64,000 nt of DNA, from contig CAISGR010000235.1 of assembly GCA_903884945.1 (NCBI GenBank), forward strand, positions 1-64,000. Reading direction: 5' to 3'. Origin of the DNA: an uncultured bacterium (GTDB taxonomy: Bacteria > Pseudomonadota > Alphaproteobacteria > Sphingomonadales > Sphingomonadaceae). Below the pieces are notes generated by a model. The model saw only the letters and a list, made by a program, of their open reading frames with translations, did not search any database and was not told where the DNA came from. The position numbers and the translations under genes were made by a program. Position 1 is the stretch's first letter; each line of letters opens with the position of its first letter. This document shows positions 10,401 through 18,492 of this stretch, in pieces.

Positions 10401-13217
10401 GTCTATGCGGTCGCGACGACCGCCGACGCCAACGGCAATGTCGCGCGGGCGACCAGTTCGGTCTGGCTGGCCGGCGACGACGACTGGTGGTTCGGCGGCG
10501 ACAATGGCGACCGGATGGACCTCATCCCGGAAAAGACCGCCTACCAGGCGGGCGAGACGGCGCGGTTCCAGGTCCGCATGCCCTTCCGCGAGGCGACCGC
10601 GCTCGTCACGGTCGAGCGCGAGGGCGTGCTCGCCAGCTATGTGACTCAGCTCTCGGGCACCAATCCCGTGGTCGAGGTGAAGATGCCGGGCAGCTATGCG
10701 CCGGACGTGTTCGTCTCGGTGATGGCGGTGCGCGGGCGCGTCCAGGGCGGCTTCTGGAGCTGGATCCACGGCATCGCGCAAAGCCTCGGCCTGGCCGGCG
10801 GGCCGCCGCCGCCGCCCGAGCCGACCGCGCTGGTCGACCTGGCCAAGCCGTCCTACCGGCTCGGCCTCGCCAAGGTGAAGGTGGGCTGGGAGGCGCATCA
10901 GCTCCAGGTCGCGGTCAAGGCCGACCGCGCGAAATACGCCGCGCGCGACGTGGCGCAGGTCGATATCCAGGTGAAGACGCCGGACGGCAAGCCGGCGGCG
11001 ACGGCGGATGTCGCCTTCGCTGCGGTCGACCAGGCGCTGCTCCAGCTTGCGCCCAACGACAGCTGGGACGTGCTGACCGCGATGATGGGCGAACGGCCGA
11101 TCTCGGTGCTCACCTCGACGGCGCAGATGCAGGTCGTCGGCAAGCGCCATTATGGCCGCAAGGCAGTCGAGGCCGGCGGCGGCGGCGGCAACGACATGTC
11201 CGGGCTCAACCGCGAGAATTTCCAGCCGGTGCTGCTGTGGAAGGGCCGGGTCGCGCTCGATGCGAAGGGCCATGCCCGAATTCCGGTGACGCTGAGCGAC
11301 GCGCTGTCCTCGTTCAAGCTGGTCGCGATCGCGACCGACGGCGCGCAGCTGTTCGGCACCGGCACGGCCGATGTGCGGACCGCGCAGGACCTGTCGATCT
11401 ATGCGGGCATTCCGCCGCTGGTGCGCTCGGGCGATTTCTATGCGGCCGGCTTCACGCTGCGCAACGGATCGGACAAGCCGATGAAGGTCACAGCGACGGT
11501 GGACGTCACCCCGCGCGTCGCGACGGGCCGGCCCCTGACCGTGACCATCCCGGCGGGCGGCGCGGCGCCGATCGCGTGGAACCTCACCGCCCCGGGCAAT
11601 GTCTCCGGCCTGCGCTGGCACGTCAGCGCGCGCGCGGACAACGGCAAGGCAGTCGACCAGCTGACCGTCAGCCAGGATGTGATCCCGGCACTGCCGGTCG
11701 AGGTGTGGGCGGCGACGCTGACCCGGATCGGCGCCGACGGCTCGGTCATGATCGCGCCGCCCGCCGGGGCGCTGCCCGGGCGCGGCAGCGTCGATGTCCG
11801 GCTCGACGATACGCTGGCCCCGCCGCTGCAGGGCGTGCGGGACTATATGGTCGCCTATCCCTATGACTGTTTCGAGCAGCGCCTGTCCAAGGCGGTCGCG
11901 CTGGGCGATGCCGGCGCCTGGACGCGGCTGGCCGGCGAGATCCCGACCTATCAGGCATCGGACGGGCTGCTGCGCTACTGGCCGTCGGACAGCCTGAACG
12001 GATCGGAGGCGCTGACCGCCTATGTGCTGTCGCTGACCGCCGATGCCGGGCTGCCGATCCCGGACGGGCCGCGCACGCGGATGATCGAGGGGCTGAAGGC
12101 CGTGCTCGACGGGCGGCTGCGGCACGAGGAATATGGCGATGTCCGCCTGCAGCGCCTCGCCGCGCTCGCCGCGCTGGCGCGCGCCGGGGCGGGGACGCCG
12201 GCGATGCTCGGCCAGATCGGCATGACGCCGAAGGAGATGCCGACCGCGAGCCTGGCCGACTATCTCGTCGCGCTCGATCGCATTCCCGGCAACGCCAATG
12301 CGGTCGCGCTGAAGGCCAGCGCGGAGGCGGTGCTGCGCACGCGCCTCGTCTATGAGGGCACGCGGCTCGATCTTTCCGACAGCAGCAGCGCAAGCTGGTG
12401 GCTGATGTCCTCGGGCGACGAGGCGGCGATCAAGGCGCTGATCGCGACGCTGGGCCGGCCCGGCTGGCAGGACGAGGCGCCGAAGATGATGGTCGGCGTC
12501 GCGCTGCGGCAGGCGCGCGGGCATTGGGATACGACCACGGCCAATGCCTGGGGGACGATCGCGGCGCGCAAGTTCGCCGGCCTCTATCCGGCCGAGGCGA
12601 TCAGCGGGACGACGACGCTGGCGCTCGCCGGCGGCACGGTCAGCAAGGCCTGGCCGCTCGCGGTCGACCTGCGCCGCGCGAGCTTCCCGCTGCCGGCGAT
12701 GCAGACGCCGCTGCGCCTGTCGCAGTCGGGTGGCGGGGGGCCATGGGCGAGCGTGTCGGTCTCGGCGGCGGTGCCGCTGACCAAGACGCTCAATGCCGGC
12801 TACAAGATGACCCGCCAGGTCGATGTCGTGCAGGCGCGCACCAAGGGCGTGCTGACGCGCGGCGACGTGCTCAAGGTGACGATCACGGTCGAGGCGAGCG
12901 CCGAGCGCAACTGGGTGGTGATCAACGATCCGATCCCGGCGGGCGCGACGATCATCGGCGATCTCGGCGGCCAGTCGAGCATGCTCGGCCAGATCACCGG
13001 CACCGACGGCGTGCAGCCAAGCTATGTCGAACGCGGCAACGACGCATGGCGCGGCTTCTTCGCCTGGGTGCCGGCGGGCAAGTTCAGCGTGGCCTATACG
13101 CTCAGGCTGAACGCGGCGGGCCGGTTCAGCCTGCCGCCGAGCCGGGTCGAGGCGATGTACTCGCCCGCGATCCGCGCCGCGGTGCCGAACGCGCCGGTGA
13201 CGGTGGCGCAGCGGTGA
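7473..13217 (+). CDS. Bacterial alpha-2-macroglobulin (large, thioester-containing)
   Basis: A protein of 1914 residues from the ATG at 7473, which has a good ribosome site (GGGGGAG) 6-8 bases upstream; an in-frame ATG at 7458 is less likely. It begins with a signal peptide (MKLAFRLALLGLALAPVAALG) without a lipobox cysteine. It has repeated macroglobulin-type beta domains, a central MG7/bait region, and the thioester motif CFEQ with Cys at residue 1466 (YPYDCFEQ), followed by the helical thioester-domain segment. These proteins trap proteases in the periplasm by bait cleavage and thioester coupling. The gene ends 4 bases before pbpC, the classical partner (yfhM-pbpC arrangement), which links it to repair of, and defence at, the cell wall. 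Related proteins are often lipoproteins; this one looks soluble. Confidence 0.93.
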   Translation: MKLAFRLALLGLALAPVAALGDNSPQVVLATPGIGAGGSIQTFTARFSQPMVPLGDPRAPAPFGVTCAVGGEGRWVDPQTFVYDFASPLPGGTTCSFAIRDGLKSVAGYAVTGQQEFKVDAGGPVVRAVLPERYNGEIEEDQVFLVAANMPPSRASVAANAYCAVDGVGEKIPVDVLAADLPGKLLGELGTGSWNVRSFLESAGLPAAIPASAEDRAKGYAGVVALKCRRPLPAGRDMALVWGANIAGAGGKLAGAEQRFDYTVRKPFAARFECSRTNAQAGCSPVEAASVTFSAPIARSLAAAIRIRTADGKEFTPGLDDDDGKKTTFATVTFAGPLPPATAAKLILPAGIKDESGRPLSNAERFPLDIRFDQAPPLVRFAASFGIIEAREGGVLPVTVRNVEPALQGRNLGVAGQSLRVDGADGEIAKWLRIVDTADADASHEVTRGKEVITVNDTGATPILTGGSGAPFKLGLPGKGKDFEVVGIPLAKPGFYVVELASPVLGQALLGRKAPRYVASAALVTNMAVHFKWGRERSLAWVTQLDSAKPVAGADVRITDSCTGRLLARGKTDASGAVFVPQGLPEPESGGGCIGEGSPHPLMVSARSGEDFSFTLTDWGGGIQPYDFDLPYGDEARGDILHTVFDRALVRQGETIHMKHILRRPVGAGFGMAPALTGTLRLSHRGSETQFDLPLTIDANGIGESEWTAPQGAPMGDYDLQVIVGDKTIYTEQSFKVDEYKLPTMRATVSGPKEAAVRPRTLPLDLFVGYLSGGGAGNLPVDLRVGYFGRSSTPEGYEGYTFGGAVVQEGTKPLDGEGEEEQVSLPPTQTLPATLGGDGTAKTVVDVPQGLDNATDMLVEMDYQDANGEVLTASRTIPIFPSAVQLGMKTDGWLMKADELALRFVALDTSGKPMANQKITVALYSRQILTARRRLIGGFYAYDNQMKTEKLAGSCSATTDAQGMARCKVDPGVAGEVYAVATTADANGNVARATSSVWLAGDDDWWFGGDNGDRMDLIPEKTAYQAGETARFQVRMPFREATALVTVEREGVLASYVTQLSGTNPVVEVKMPGSYAPDVFVSVMAVRGRVQGGFWSWIHGIAQSLGLAGGPPPPPEPTALVDLAKPSYRLGLAKVKVGWEAHQLQVAVKADRAKYAARDVAQVDIQVKTPDGKPAATADVAFAAVDQALLQLAPNDSWDVLTAMMGERPISVLTSTAQMQVVGKRHYGRKAVEAGGGGGNDMSGLNRENFQPVLLWKGRVALDAKGHARIPVTLSDALSSFKLVAIATDGAQLFGTGTADVRTAQDLSIYAGIPPLVRSGDFYAAGFTLRNGSDKPMKVTATVDVTPRVATGRPLTVTIPAGGAAPIAWNLTAPGNVSGLRWHVSARADNGKAVDQLTVSQDVIPALPVEVWAATLTRIGADGSVMIAPPAGALPGRGSVDVRLDDTLAPPLQGVRDYMVAYPYDCFEQRLSKAVALGDAGAWTRLAGEIPTYQASDGLLRYWPSDSLNGSEALTAYVLSLTADAGLPIPDGPRTRMIEGLKAVLDGRLRHEEYGDVRLQRLAALAALARAGAGTPAMLGQIGMTPKEMPTASLADYLVALDRIPGNANAVALKASAEAVLRTRLVYEGTRLDLSDSSSASWWLMSSGDEAAIKALIATLGRPGWQDEAPKMMVGVALRQARGHWDTTTANAWGTIAARKFAGLYPAEAISGTTTLALAGGTVSKAWPLAVDLRRASFPLPAMQTPLRLSQSGGGGPWASVSVSAAVPLTKTLNAGYKMTRQVDVVQARTKGVLTRGDVLKVTITVEASAERNWVVINDPIPAGATIIGDLGGQSSMLGQITGTDGVQPSYVERGNDAWRGFFAWVPAGKFSVAYTLRLNAAGRFSLPPSRVEAMYSPAIRAAVPNAPVTVAQR

Positions 13218-13221
13218 GGCC

Positions 13222-15480
13222 GTGCGGGACCTAGGCGCCGCGCTACGGGCGTTCCGGGCGCAGGTGCGGCAGACGCTGTCCGCCGGGGCGGGCGGAGGCC
13301 TGGCCGCGCGCCTTGCCGGGTTGGGGCCGCGCCTGCGCCGGCGCGCGGTGGCGTTCGGCCAGGGGTTGCGGACGACGCGCGGCATGGCGCTGGCCGGGCT
13401 CGGGCTGACCGTCGCCGCCTATGCGGGCGTCGACTACGCGACGCTGCCGCCGCCGCTGCCCGGCTATGCCCAGGTGCGCGGGGCCTGGCGCCCGTCCGAG
13501 GCATGGCTCTACGACCGCGACGGCCATCTGATCGACAGCGCCCGGGTCGATTTCGCGACGCGGCGGCTCGGCTGGACCCCGCTCGACAAGGTCGCGCCGG
13601 TGGCGCGCGAAACGCTGGTCGGCGCGGAGGACCGCCGCTTCTACCGCCATGGCGGAGTCGACTGGCTCGCGCTGCTCGGCGTGGCGCGGGATCGCGCCCG
13701 GGGGGCACGCGCGCGCGGCGCGAGCACGCTCTCGATGCAGGTGGCGGGTTTCCTGGCGCCCGAGCTCGCGGCACCGGGCTCGCGGCATCTCTGGGACAAG
13801 CTCCGCCAGATGCGCGCCGCCTGGGCGCTCGAAAATGGCTGGAGCAAGAACCAGATCCTCGAGGCCTATCTGAACCTCGCGGGCTTTCGCGGCGAGGCGC
13901 AGGGGATCGGCGCGGCGGCGCTCGGCCTGTTCGGCAAGACGCCCGATGCGCTCGCGCGCGACGATGCGGTGCTGCTCGCGGCGCTGCTGCCCGAGCCCCA
14001 GGCCGATGCCGGCATCGTCGCGCGCCGCGCCTGCGCGATCTCGCACGAGCGGGATTGCGGGCGGTTCGCGGGCGAGGCCGCCTCGATGCTCGGCCCCGCG
14101 CGCAGCCTGGCGCTCGATCCGGGGCTGGCGCCGCATCTCGCCGACCGGCTGCTGACCAGGCCGGGGCTGCGCGTCACCACGACCCTCGACCGCCGCATCC
14201 AGCAACTGGCGATCACTGCGCTCAGGCGGCAGCTCCAGGGGCTGGGCGGGGCCCGGGCGCGCGACGGCGCGGTGGTGGTGATCGACAATGCCAGCGGCGA
14301 CGTGCTCGCCTATGTCGGCGGGATCGGCGGCGCCTCGACCGCGCCGTCGGTCGACGGCGCCAATGCCTATCGCCAGGCCGGATCGACGCTGAAGCCCTTC
14401 CTCTACGCCCAGGCGATCGAGAAGGGCTATCTCACGCCGGCCTCGATCCTCGAGGATTCGCCGGTCCAGCTCGACACCGCCTCCGGCCTCTATGTCCCGC
14501 AGAATTACGATCGCGGGTTCAAGGGGCCGGTTTCGGCGCGCACCGCGCTGGCCGGGTCGCTCAACGTGCCGGCGGTGCGCACGCTGCTGCTCGTCGGGGT
14601 CGATCCGTTCCGCGACCGGCTATGGGATACGGGCTTTCGCGGGATGACCGAGGACGGCCAATATTACGGCTTCTCGCTCGCGCTCGGCTCGGCCGAGGTC
14701 ACGCTGCTCGAACAGGCCGATGCCTATCGCAGCCTCGCCAATGGCGGGCGCTGGTCGCCGCTGCGGCTGACCGCCGCCGATCCGCGCGTGGCGCTGCGCG
14801 CGGTGACGACGCCGCAGGCGGCGTGGCTCGTCGCCGACATGATGGCCGATCCCAATGCCCGCGCCGCCACCTTCGGGCTCGATTCGGCGCTCCGCCTGCC
14901 CTTCTGGGCGGCAGTGAAGACCGGCACCTCGAAGGCGATGCGCGACAATTGGTGCATTGGCTTCACTGACCGCTACACCGTGGCGGTGTGGGTCGGGAAT
15001 CTCGAGGGCGATCCGATGCGTGCGGTTTCCGGCACCAGCGGCGCGGCGCCGGTGTGGCGCGACCTGATGCTGGCGCTGAACGCCGATCGCAAGGTGGTCC
15101 CGCCGCCGATGCCGGGCGGGATCGAGCGGCGCGCGATCACCTTCGCCGACCATATCGAGCAGCCGCGGGTGGAATATTTCCTCGCCGGGACCGCCCAGGC
15201 CGTGATCGCGGCCGCCCCCGCTTCCGCGCGGCGGCCGCGGATCACCAATCCGGTATCGGGCAGCGTCTATGCGATCGACCCCGACATTCCGCCGGACCGC
15301 CAGCGGCTCGCGGTCGGCGTCTCGGGAGAGGTGACGGCGCACCGCCTGGTGCTCGACCGGCGCGATCTCGGCGCGGCCGATTCGCAGCCGCAGATCCTTG
15401 CGGCGCCGGGGCAGCACCGGCTGCGGCTGATCGATGTCGGCGGGCGCGTGGTGGATCAGGTATTTTTCACGGTACGCTGA
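13222..15480 (+). CDS. pbpC: Penicillin-binding protein 1C (bifunctional class A PBP)
   Basis: A 752-residue protein: N-terminal cytoplasmic segment and membrane anchor (about residues 52-70), glycosyltransferase (GT51) domain with catalytic Glu136 in GAEDRRFYRHGG, transpeptidase domain with S388-TLK and KTGTS at 566, and a C-terminal PBP1C-specific beta domain (last about 90 residues). It polymerises lipid II and may cross-link peptidoglycan. The start is GTG, only 4 bases after the macroglobulin stop, so the two genes are almost certainly one transcript. A GC-rich hairpin follows about 140 bases downstream. Confidence 0.95.
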   Translation: MRDLGAALRAFRAQVRQTLSAGAGGGLAARLAGLGPRLRRRAVAFGQGLRTTRGMALAGLGLTVAAYAGVDYATLPPPLPGYAQVRGAWRPSEAWLYDRDGHLIDSARVDFATRRLGWTPLDKVAPVARETLVGAEDRRFYRHGGVDWLALLGVARDRARGARARGASTLSMQVAGFLAPELAAPGSRHLWDKLRQMRAAWALENGWSKNQILEAYLNLAGFRGEAQGIGAAALGLFGKTPDALARDDAVLLAALLPEPQADAGIVARRACAISHERDCGRFAGEAASMLGPARSLALDPGLAPHLADRLLTRPGLRVTTTLDRRIQQLAITALRRQLQGLGGARARDGAVVVIDNASGDVLAYVGGIGGASTAPSVDGANAYRQAGSTLKPFLYAQAIEKGYLTPASILEDSPVQLDTASGLYVPQNYDRGFKGPVSARTALAGSLNVPAVRTLLLVGVDPFRDRLWDTGFRGMTEDGQYYGFSLALGSAEVTLLEQADAYRSLANGGRWSPLRLTAADPRVALRAVTTPQAAWLVADMMADPNARAATFGLDSALRLPFWAAVKTGTSKAMRDNWCIGFTDRYTVAVWVGNLEGDPMRAVSGTSGAAPVWRDLMLALNADRKVVPPPMPGGIERRAITFADHIEQPRVEYFLAGTAQAVIAAAPASARRPRITNPVSGSVYAIDPDIPPDRQRLAVGVSGEVTAHRLVLDRRDLGAADSQPQILAAPGQHRLRLIDVGGRVVDQVFFTVR

Positions 15481-15617
15481 GGCCGCCGATCGAACCAAAA
15501 GGAGGGGCGGGCGTTGTGCGGCATGGTCCCTTCCCCCCTTTCGGGACTGGTGCCACTGCATGAACGGTGTGCACGGCACCGGCCGCGCTCGCGCCCCTCG
15601 GGCGCGGCGCGGCCGAA

Positions 15618-15640
15618 CCCGGGCGGTGAACCCGCCCGGG
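15618..15640. terminator. GC-rich hairpin between pbpC and the RcnB-like gene
   Basis: CCCGGGCG at 15618-15625 and CGCCCGGG at 15633-15640 form a perfect 8-bp stem with a 7-base loop. It sits between the 3' ends of two convergent genes. There is no T-run, so termination strength is uncertain. Confidence 0.5.
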
Positions 15641-15656
15641 CCGCGACGAACCGCGC

Positions 15657-16163
15657 TTACCAGTAGAAGTTGCGGATCACGTCGATGACGATGCCGCGAC
15701 GGACGTCGACCAGCAGCACGTCGTTGTAATGGCGCACCCAGCGCTGGTTGTAGCCGGCCGGCGGCAGGCGGTAGCGCCACGGATCGGCGATGAAGTAGCG
15801 CGGGCCGTAATAGCCGGTCGCGATGCGCACCCCGGGCCTGAAGGCATAATAGCGGAAGGGCGCGCGCCAGTTGCCGCGCGCGTAGAGCGACCGGTTCTGG
15901 TTGCGCCAGCCGTTCCAGTCGTTGCGGCCCCAGCGCCGGTTACGGTCGTTCAGGTCCTCGCGATATTCCTGACGCGCCTCGCGCACGTCGCGGCGTTCCT
16001 CGCGGATGTCGTGGCGGTCGCCGGTGCGGCGGGCCTGGTTCAGCTCGCGCTGTTCCTGGCGGATGTCGCGCCGATCGTGGCGCAGTTCGCGCTCCGATTG
16101 CGCGCTGGCAGCCGCCGGCAGCGCGGCCGCCGCCATCAGCGTCATGAGGATGAGTTTACGCAT
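15657..16163 (-). CDS. RcnB family periplasmic protein
   Basis: A 168-residue protein with a signal peptide (MRKLILMTLMAAAALPAAASAQ), then an extremely charged Arg/Asp/Glu-rich helical segment (about residues 25-80, repeats of the type RRDIRxExRE), then a C-terminal RcnB-like part rich in Tyr, Trp and Arg (YYGPRYFIADPWRY and a final conserved VIRNFYW). RcnB in E. coli is a periplasmic factor in nickel/cobalt homeostasis; in sphingomonads the family is expanded and the function is less clear. No metal transporter gene is adjacent, so a metal role is only inferred from the family. Confidence 0.8.
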   Translation of the reverse strand: MRKLILMTLMAAAALPAAASAQSERELRHDRRDIRQEQRELNQARRTGDRHDIREERRDVREARQEYREDLNDRNRRWGRNDWNGWRNQNRSLYARGNWRAPFRYYAFRPGVRIATGYYGPRYFIADPWRYRLPPAGYNQRWVRHYNDVLLVDVRRGIVIDVIRNFYW

Positions 16164-16228
16164 GGTCGATTCTCCATTCTTTCCAGCGGCGCCGATCGGG
16201 CGCCGCTGCCCGCCGGTTTTCGCGGAGC

Positions 16229-16246
16229 CGCGCTGAATGCAGCGCG
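16229..16246 (-). terminator. 7-bp stem hairpin downstream of bamE
   Basis: CGCGCTG and CAGCGCG form a perfect stem around an AATG loop, about 50 bases after the bamE stop. It lies before the RcnB-like gene, which runs in the same direction. No clear T-run follows. Confidence 0.35.
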
Positions 16247-16297
16247 AACCGCCCGGTCAGGCGATAGAAAGAATCGAGCGGGGCGCGGGTTCCGCGA

Positions 16298-16786
16298 TCA
16301 GGGGGTGTCGCGACCGCCGCCCTGGTCGGCGCCGCCCGTGCCCGCGGCGCTGACCGTGCCGATATTGCCGAACAGCTCGTCGAACACGCTGCGCTTGCGG
16401 CCGAGCGTCGGGGTCTTCTCGCCCGACGGACGAATCGAGGCGATCTGCTCCGCGCCGGTGCGCGTCACGCCGGTGACCACGCCCTTCGCGTCGAAGCTGA
16501 CCTTCAGCGTGGTCTGCTTGATCACCTTGGGATTGTTGTAGGCGAAGTTCCGCGTGTCGCGCGCGACATAATACCATTCGCCCTGGTTGAACTGGCTGGC
16601 GAAGCTGGGCCGGCCGAGGACCTGCAGCACCGACTGGCGGGTATCGACGCCCGGCTGGACCGAATTGACCAGGTCGGCATCGATCACATAGCCCTGATGG
16701 CCCTTCAGCGGCGTGCACGCGCCGGTGGCGATGGTCGCGAGCCCCAGGGCGGCGCCCATCAACATACGGGCGGAAATCACACTCAT
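16298..16786 (-). CDS. bamE: Outer membrane protein assembly factor BamE (SmpA/OmlA lipoprotein)
   Basis: A 162-residue lipoprotein. The signal sequence ends in a lipobox-like TGAC, so Cys becomes the acylated N-terminus. The following SmpA/OmlA domain has the typical features GYVIDADLVNSVQPGVD, VLGRPS and WYYVARD. BamE supports the BAM complex that folds outer-membrane beta-barrels. The start is the second of two adjacent ATGs (16786), 6 bases from a GGAG ribosome site; the first ATG (16789) is too close. The C-terminal 30 residues are low-complexity Gly/Ala/Thr. It is divergent from the CBP3-type gene. Confidence 0.92.
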   Translation of the reverse strand: MSVISARMLMGAALGLATIATGACTPLKGHQGYVIDADLVNSVQPGVDTRQSVLQVLGRPSFASQFNQGEWYYVARDTRNFAYNNPKVIKQTTLKVSFDAKGVVTGVTRTGAEQIASIRPSGEKTPTLGRKRSVFDELFGNIGTVSAAGTGGADQGGGRDTP

Positions 16787-16899
16787 CATACTCTCCAGGC
16801 ACGCCGGCGCGGCAACGCCAGTGCATTGCATCATGCGCCGCCAGCCTCAATATGCGGATGAACGCGGCCAAACAAGGGCACGCGCTGGAGACTCTGCAC

Positions 16900-17406
16900 G
16901 TGCAATGGATCGCGAAGCTGTTCGGCAGCAAGGATGAGGAGGCGCTGCCGCTGTACAATGCGATCGTGGCCCGGGCGCGGGCGCCGCACTGGTACGAGGC
17001 GGGACAGGTGCCCGACACGGTCGACGGCCGCTTCGACATGGTCGCGACGATCCTCGCGCTGGTGCTGCTGCGACTCGAGAATGACCCGGCCGCCGCGGGG
17101 CCGAGCGCGAAGCTGGCCGAGCGCTTCGTCGACGACATGGACGGGCAGCTGCGCCAGATCGGCATCGGCGACATCGTCGTCGGCAAGCATATCGGCAAGA
17201 TGATGAGCATGCTCGGCGGGCGCCTCGGCGCCTATCGCGACGGCCTGGCCGCCGGATCGATCGACACGGCGCTGCTGCGCAACCTGTATCGCGGCGATTC
17301 GCCGGGCGCGGCGGCGCTGGCGCATGCGCGCGAATCGCTGCTGGCGTTTCGCGAGTCGCTCGCCGCCGCGCCGACGGACGCCCTGATCGCGGGAGCCCTG
17401 CCGTGA
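16900..17406 (+). CDS. Ubiquinol-cytochrome c chaperone family protein (CBP3-like)
   Basis: A 168-residue protein with the Ubiq_cyt_C_chap domain: PLYNAIVARARAPHWYE, then VPDTVDGRFDM and LVLLRLE, closely following the CBP3 core. In mitochondria CBP3 assists cytochrome b assembly into complex III; the bacterial homologue is presumed to act on cytochrome bc1. The chosen start is a GTG (VQWIAKLFG-) with GGAG 9 bases upstream, matching where homologues begin; an ATG at 16852 would add 16 poorly conserved residues. Its stop overlaps the start of the next gene by 4 bases. Confidence 0.85.
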   Translation: MQWIAKLFGSKDEEALPLYNAIVARARAPHWYEAGQVPDTVDGRFDMVATILALVLLRLENDPAAAGPSAKLAERFVDDMDGQLRQIGIGDIVVGKHIGKMMSMLGGRLGAYRDGLAAGSIDTALLRNLYRGDSPGAAALAHARESLLAFRESLAAAPTDALIAGALP

Positions 17407-17936
17407 GCGCGCCCGAATTCTCCCGGCTCGAGCGGATCGACACGATCGGCGAGGGCGAGCGCGAGGTGCGCATCGCCGCCACCGCCGCGGAGCGCGCCGC
17501 GCTCGCCGCCCGATTCGGCCTGAAGTCGGTCGACCGGCTCGACGGGGTGTTCCGGCTGAAGCGCGATGCGGCCGGGATCGTCGCGCGCGGGCGGGTAACG
17601 GCCGATCTCGTCCAGTCCTGCGTCGTCACCGAGGAAGCGCTGCCGGTCTCGGTCGACGAGCCGGTAGCGTTGCGCTTCGTGGCGGAGGACGCGCCGGAAG
17701 GCGACGAGATCGAGCTGGACGAGGATGCGCTCGATACGATGGGCTTCGATGGCGCGGCGATCGATCTCGGCGAGGCGGCGGCGGAAACCATGGCGCTGGC
17801 GCTCGACCCCTTTCCGCGCGGGCCCAATGCCGCGGCGGTGCTCAAGCAGGCCGGCGTGGTCAGCGAGGAGGAGGTCAGGCCGCTGAACGCGTTCGCCGGG
17901 CTGAAGGCCCAGCTGGAGAAGCGCCAGGGCTCCTAG
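17403..17936 (+). CDS. DUF177 / YceD family protein
   Basis: A 177-residue acidic protein of the YceD (DUF177) family. Seen: RGRVTADLVQSCVVTEEALP with the conserved Cys, the acidic stretch GDEIELDEDALD, and the end motif of the type LDPFPRGP. YceD is connected with 23S rRNA accumulation and usually precedes rpmF; here rpmF is not adjacent, as in other sphingomonads. It starts at a GTG overlapping the stop of the upstream gene (GTGA), and its own stop overlaps the stop of the convergent phosphatase gene by 4 bases. Confidence 0.85.
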   Translation: MSAPEFSRLERIDTIGEGEREVRIAATAAERAALAARFGLKSVDRLDGVFRLKRDAAGIVARGRVTADLVQSCVVTEEALPVSVDEPVALRFVAEDAPEGDEIELDEDALDTMGFDGAAIDLGEAAAETMALALDPFPRGPNAAAVLKQAGVVSEEEVRPLNAFAGLKAQLEKRQGS

Positions 17937-18475
17937 TCCTGATCGGGTCCCAGCGCCGGATCGAGGTCGCGCGGGCGCACGAACAGCACCAGCTCGGCGG
18001 TCCCCGCCGCGATATCGCGCCAGGTGTCGACGTCGAAGCGGAGCTGCGCGGTGCTCGCCGTCGGGAACTTGGCCTCGACATCGTCGCGCAGCGGCTGGTC
18101 GGCCGAATCGGGCACGAGCAGCAGGATGAGATCCTCGAGCCCGGGATTATGGCCGACGAGCAGCGCGCTGTCGGCGCCCTCGGGCAGTTCGTGGACCAGG
18201 TCGAGCAGGGTCGTCGCCGAGGCGAGATAGATGCGGCGGTCCCAGGCGGGGGCCAGCGCCTCGCCATAGCCGGTGGCGACCTGCTCGATCGTCTCGATCA
18301 CGCGCACGGCGGGGGAGGCGACGACATGGTCGAAGGCCAGGCCCATCGACCGCCAGTTGCGGCCGACAAGCTGCGCGGCACGCTTGCCCTTGCCGTTGAG
18401 CGGGCGATCGAAATCGCGCAGCACCGGATCGTCCCAGCCCGATTTGGCATGGCGCAGGAGCGTCAGCGTCTTCAT
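17933..18475 (-). CDS. Histidine phosphatase family protein (SixA-like)
   Basis: A 180-residue phosphatase of the SixA branch. Seen: the catalytic RHAKSGW at residues 8-14, the second Arg context SPAVRVIET, and the second catalytic His in LLVGHNPGLEDL. SixA-type enzymes remove phosphate from phosphohistidine. The gene ends tail-to-tail with DUF177 and lies 17 bases downstream of the DinG-like helicase gene on the same strand, so it is probably cotranscribed with it. Confidence 0.88.
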   Translation of the reverse strand: MKTLTLLRHAKSGWDDPVLRDFDRPLNGKGKRAAQLVGRNWRSMGLAFDHVVASPAVRVIETIEQVATGYGEALAPAWDRRIYLASATTLLDLVHELPEGADSALLVGHNPGLEDLILLLVPDSADQPLRDDVEAKFPTASTAQLRFDVDTWRDIAAGTAELVLFVRPRDLDPALGPDQD

Positions 18476-18492
18476 GCGGGCAAGCGTCTCCG

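Noticed and set aside
7308..13385. Very long minus-strand open frame across the macroglobulin gene, extending beyond the TauE start
   Set aside because: Mirror frame of a conserved gene. Only the TauE part (6393-7307) is real.
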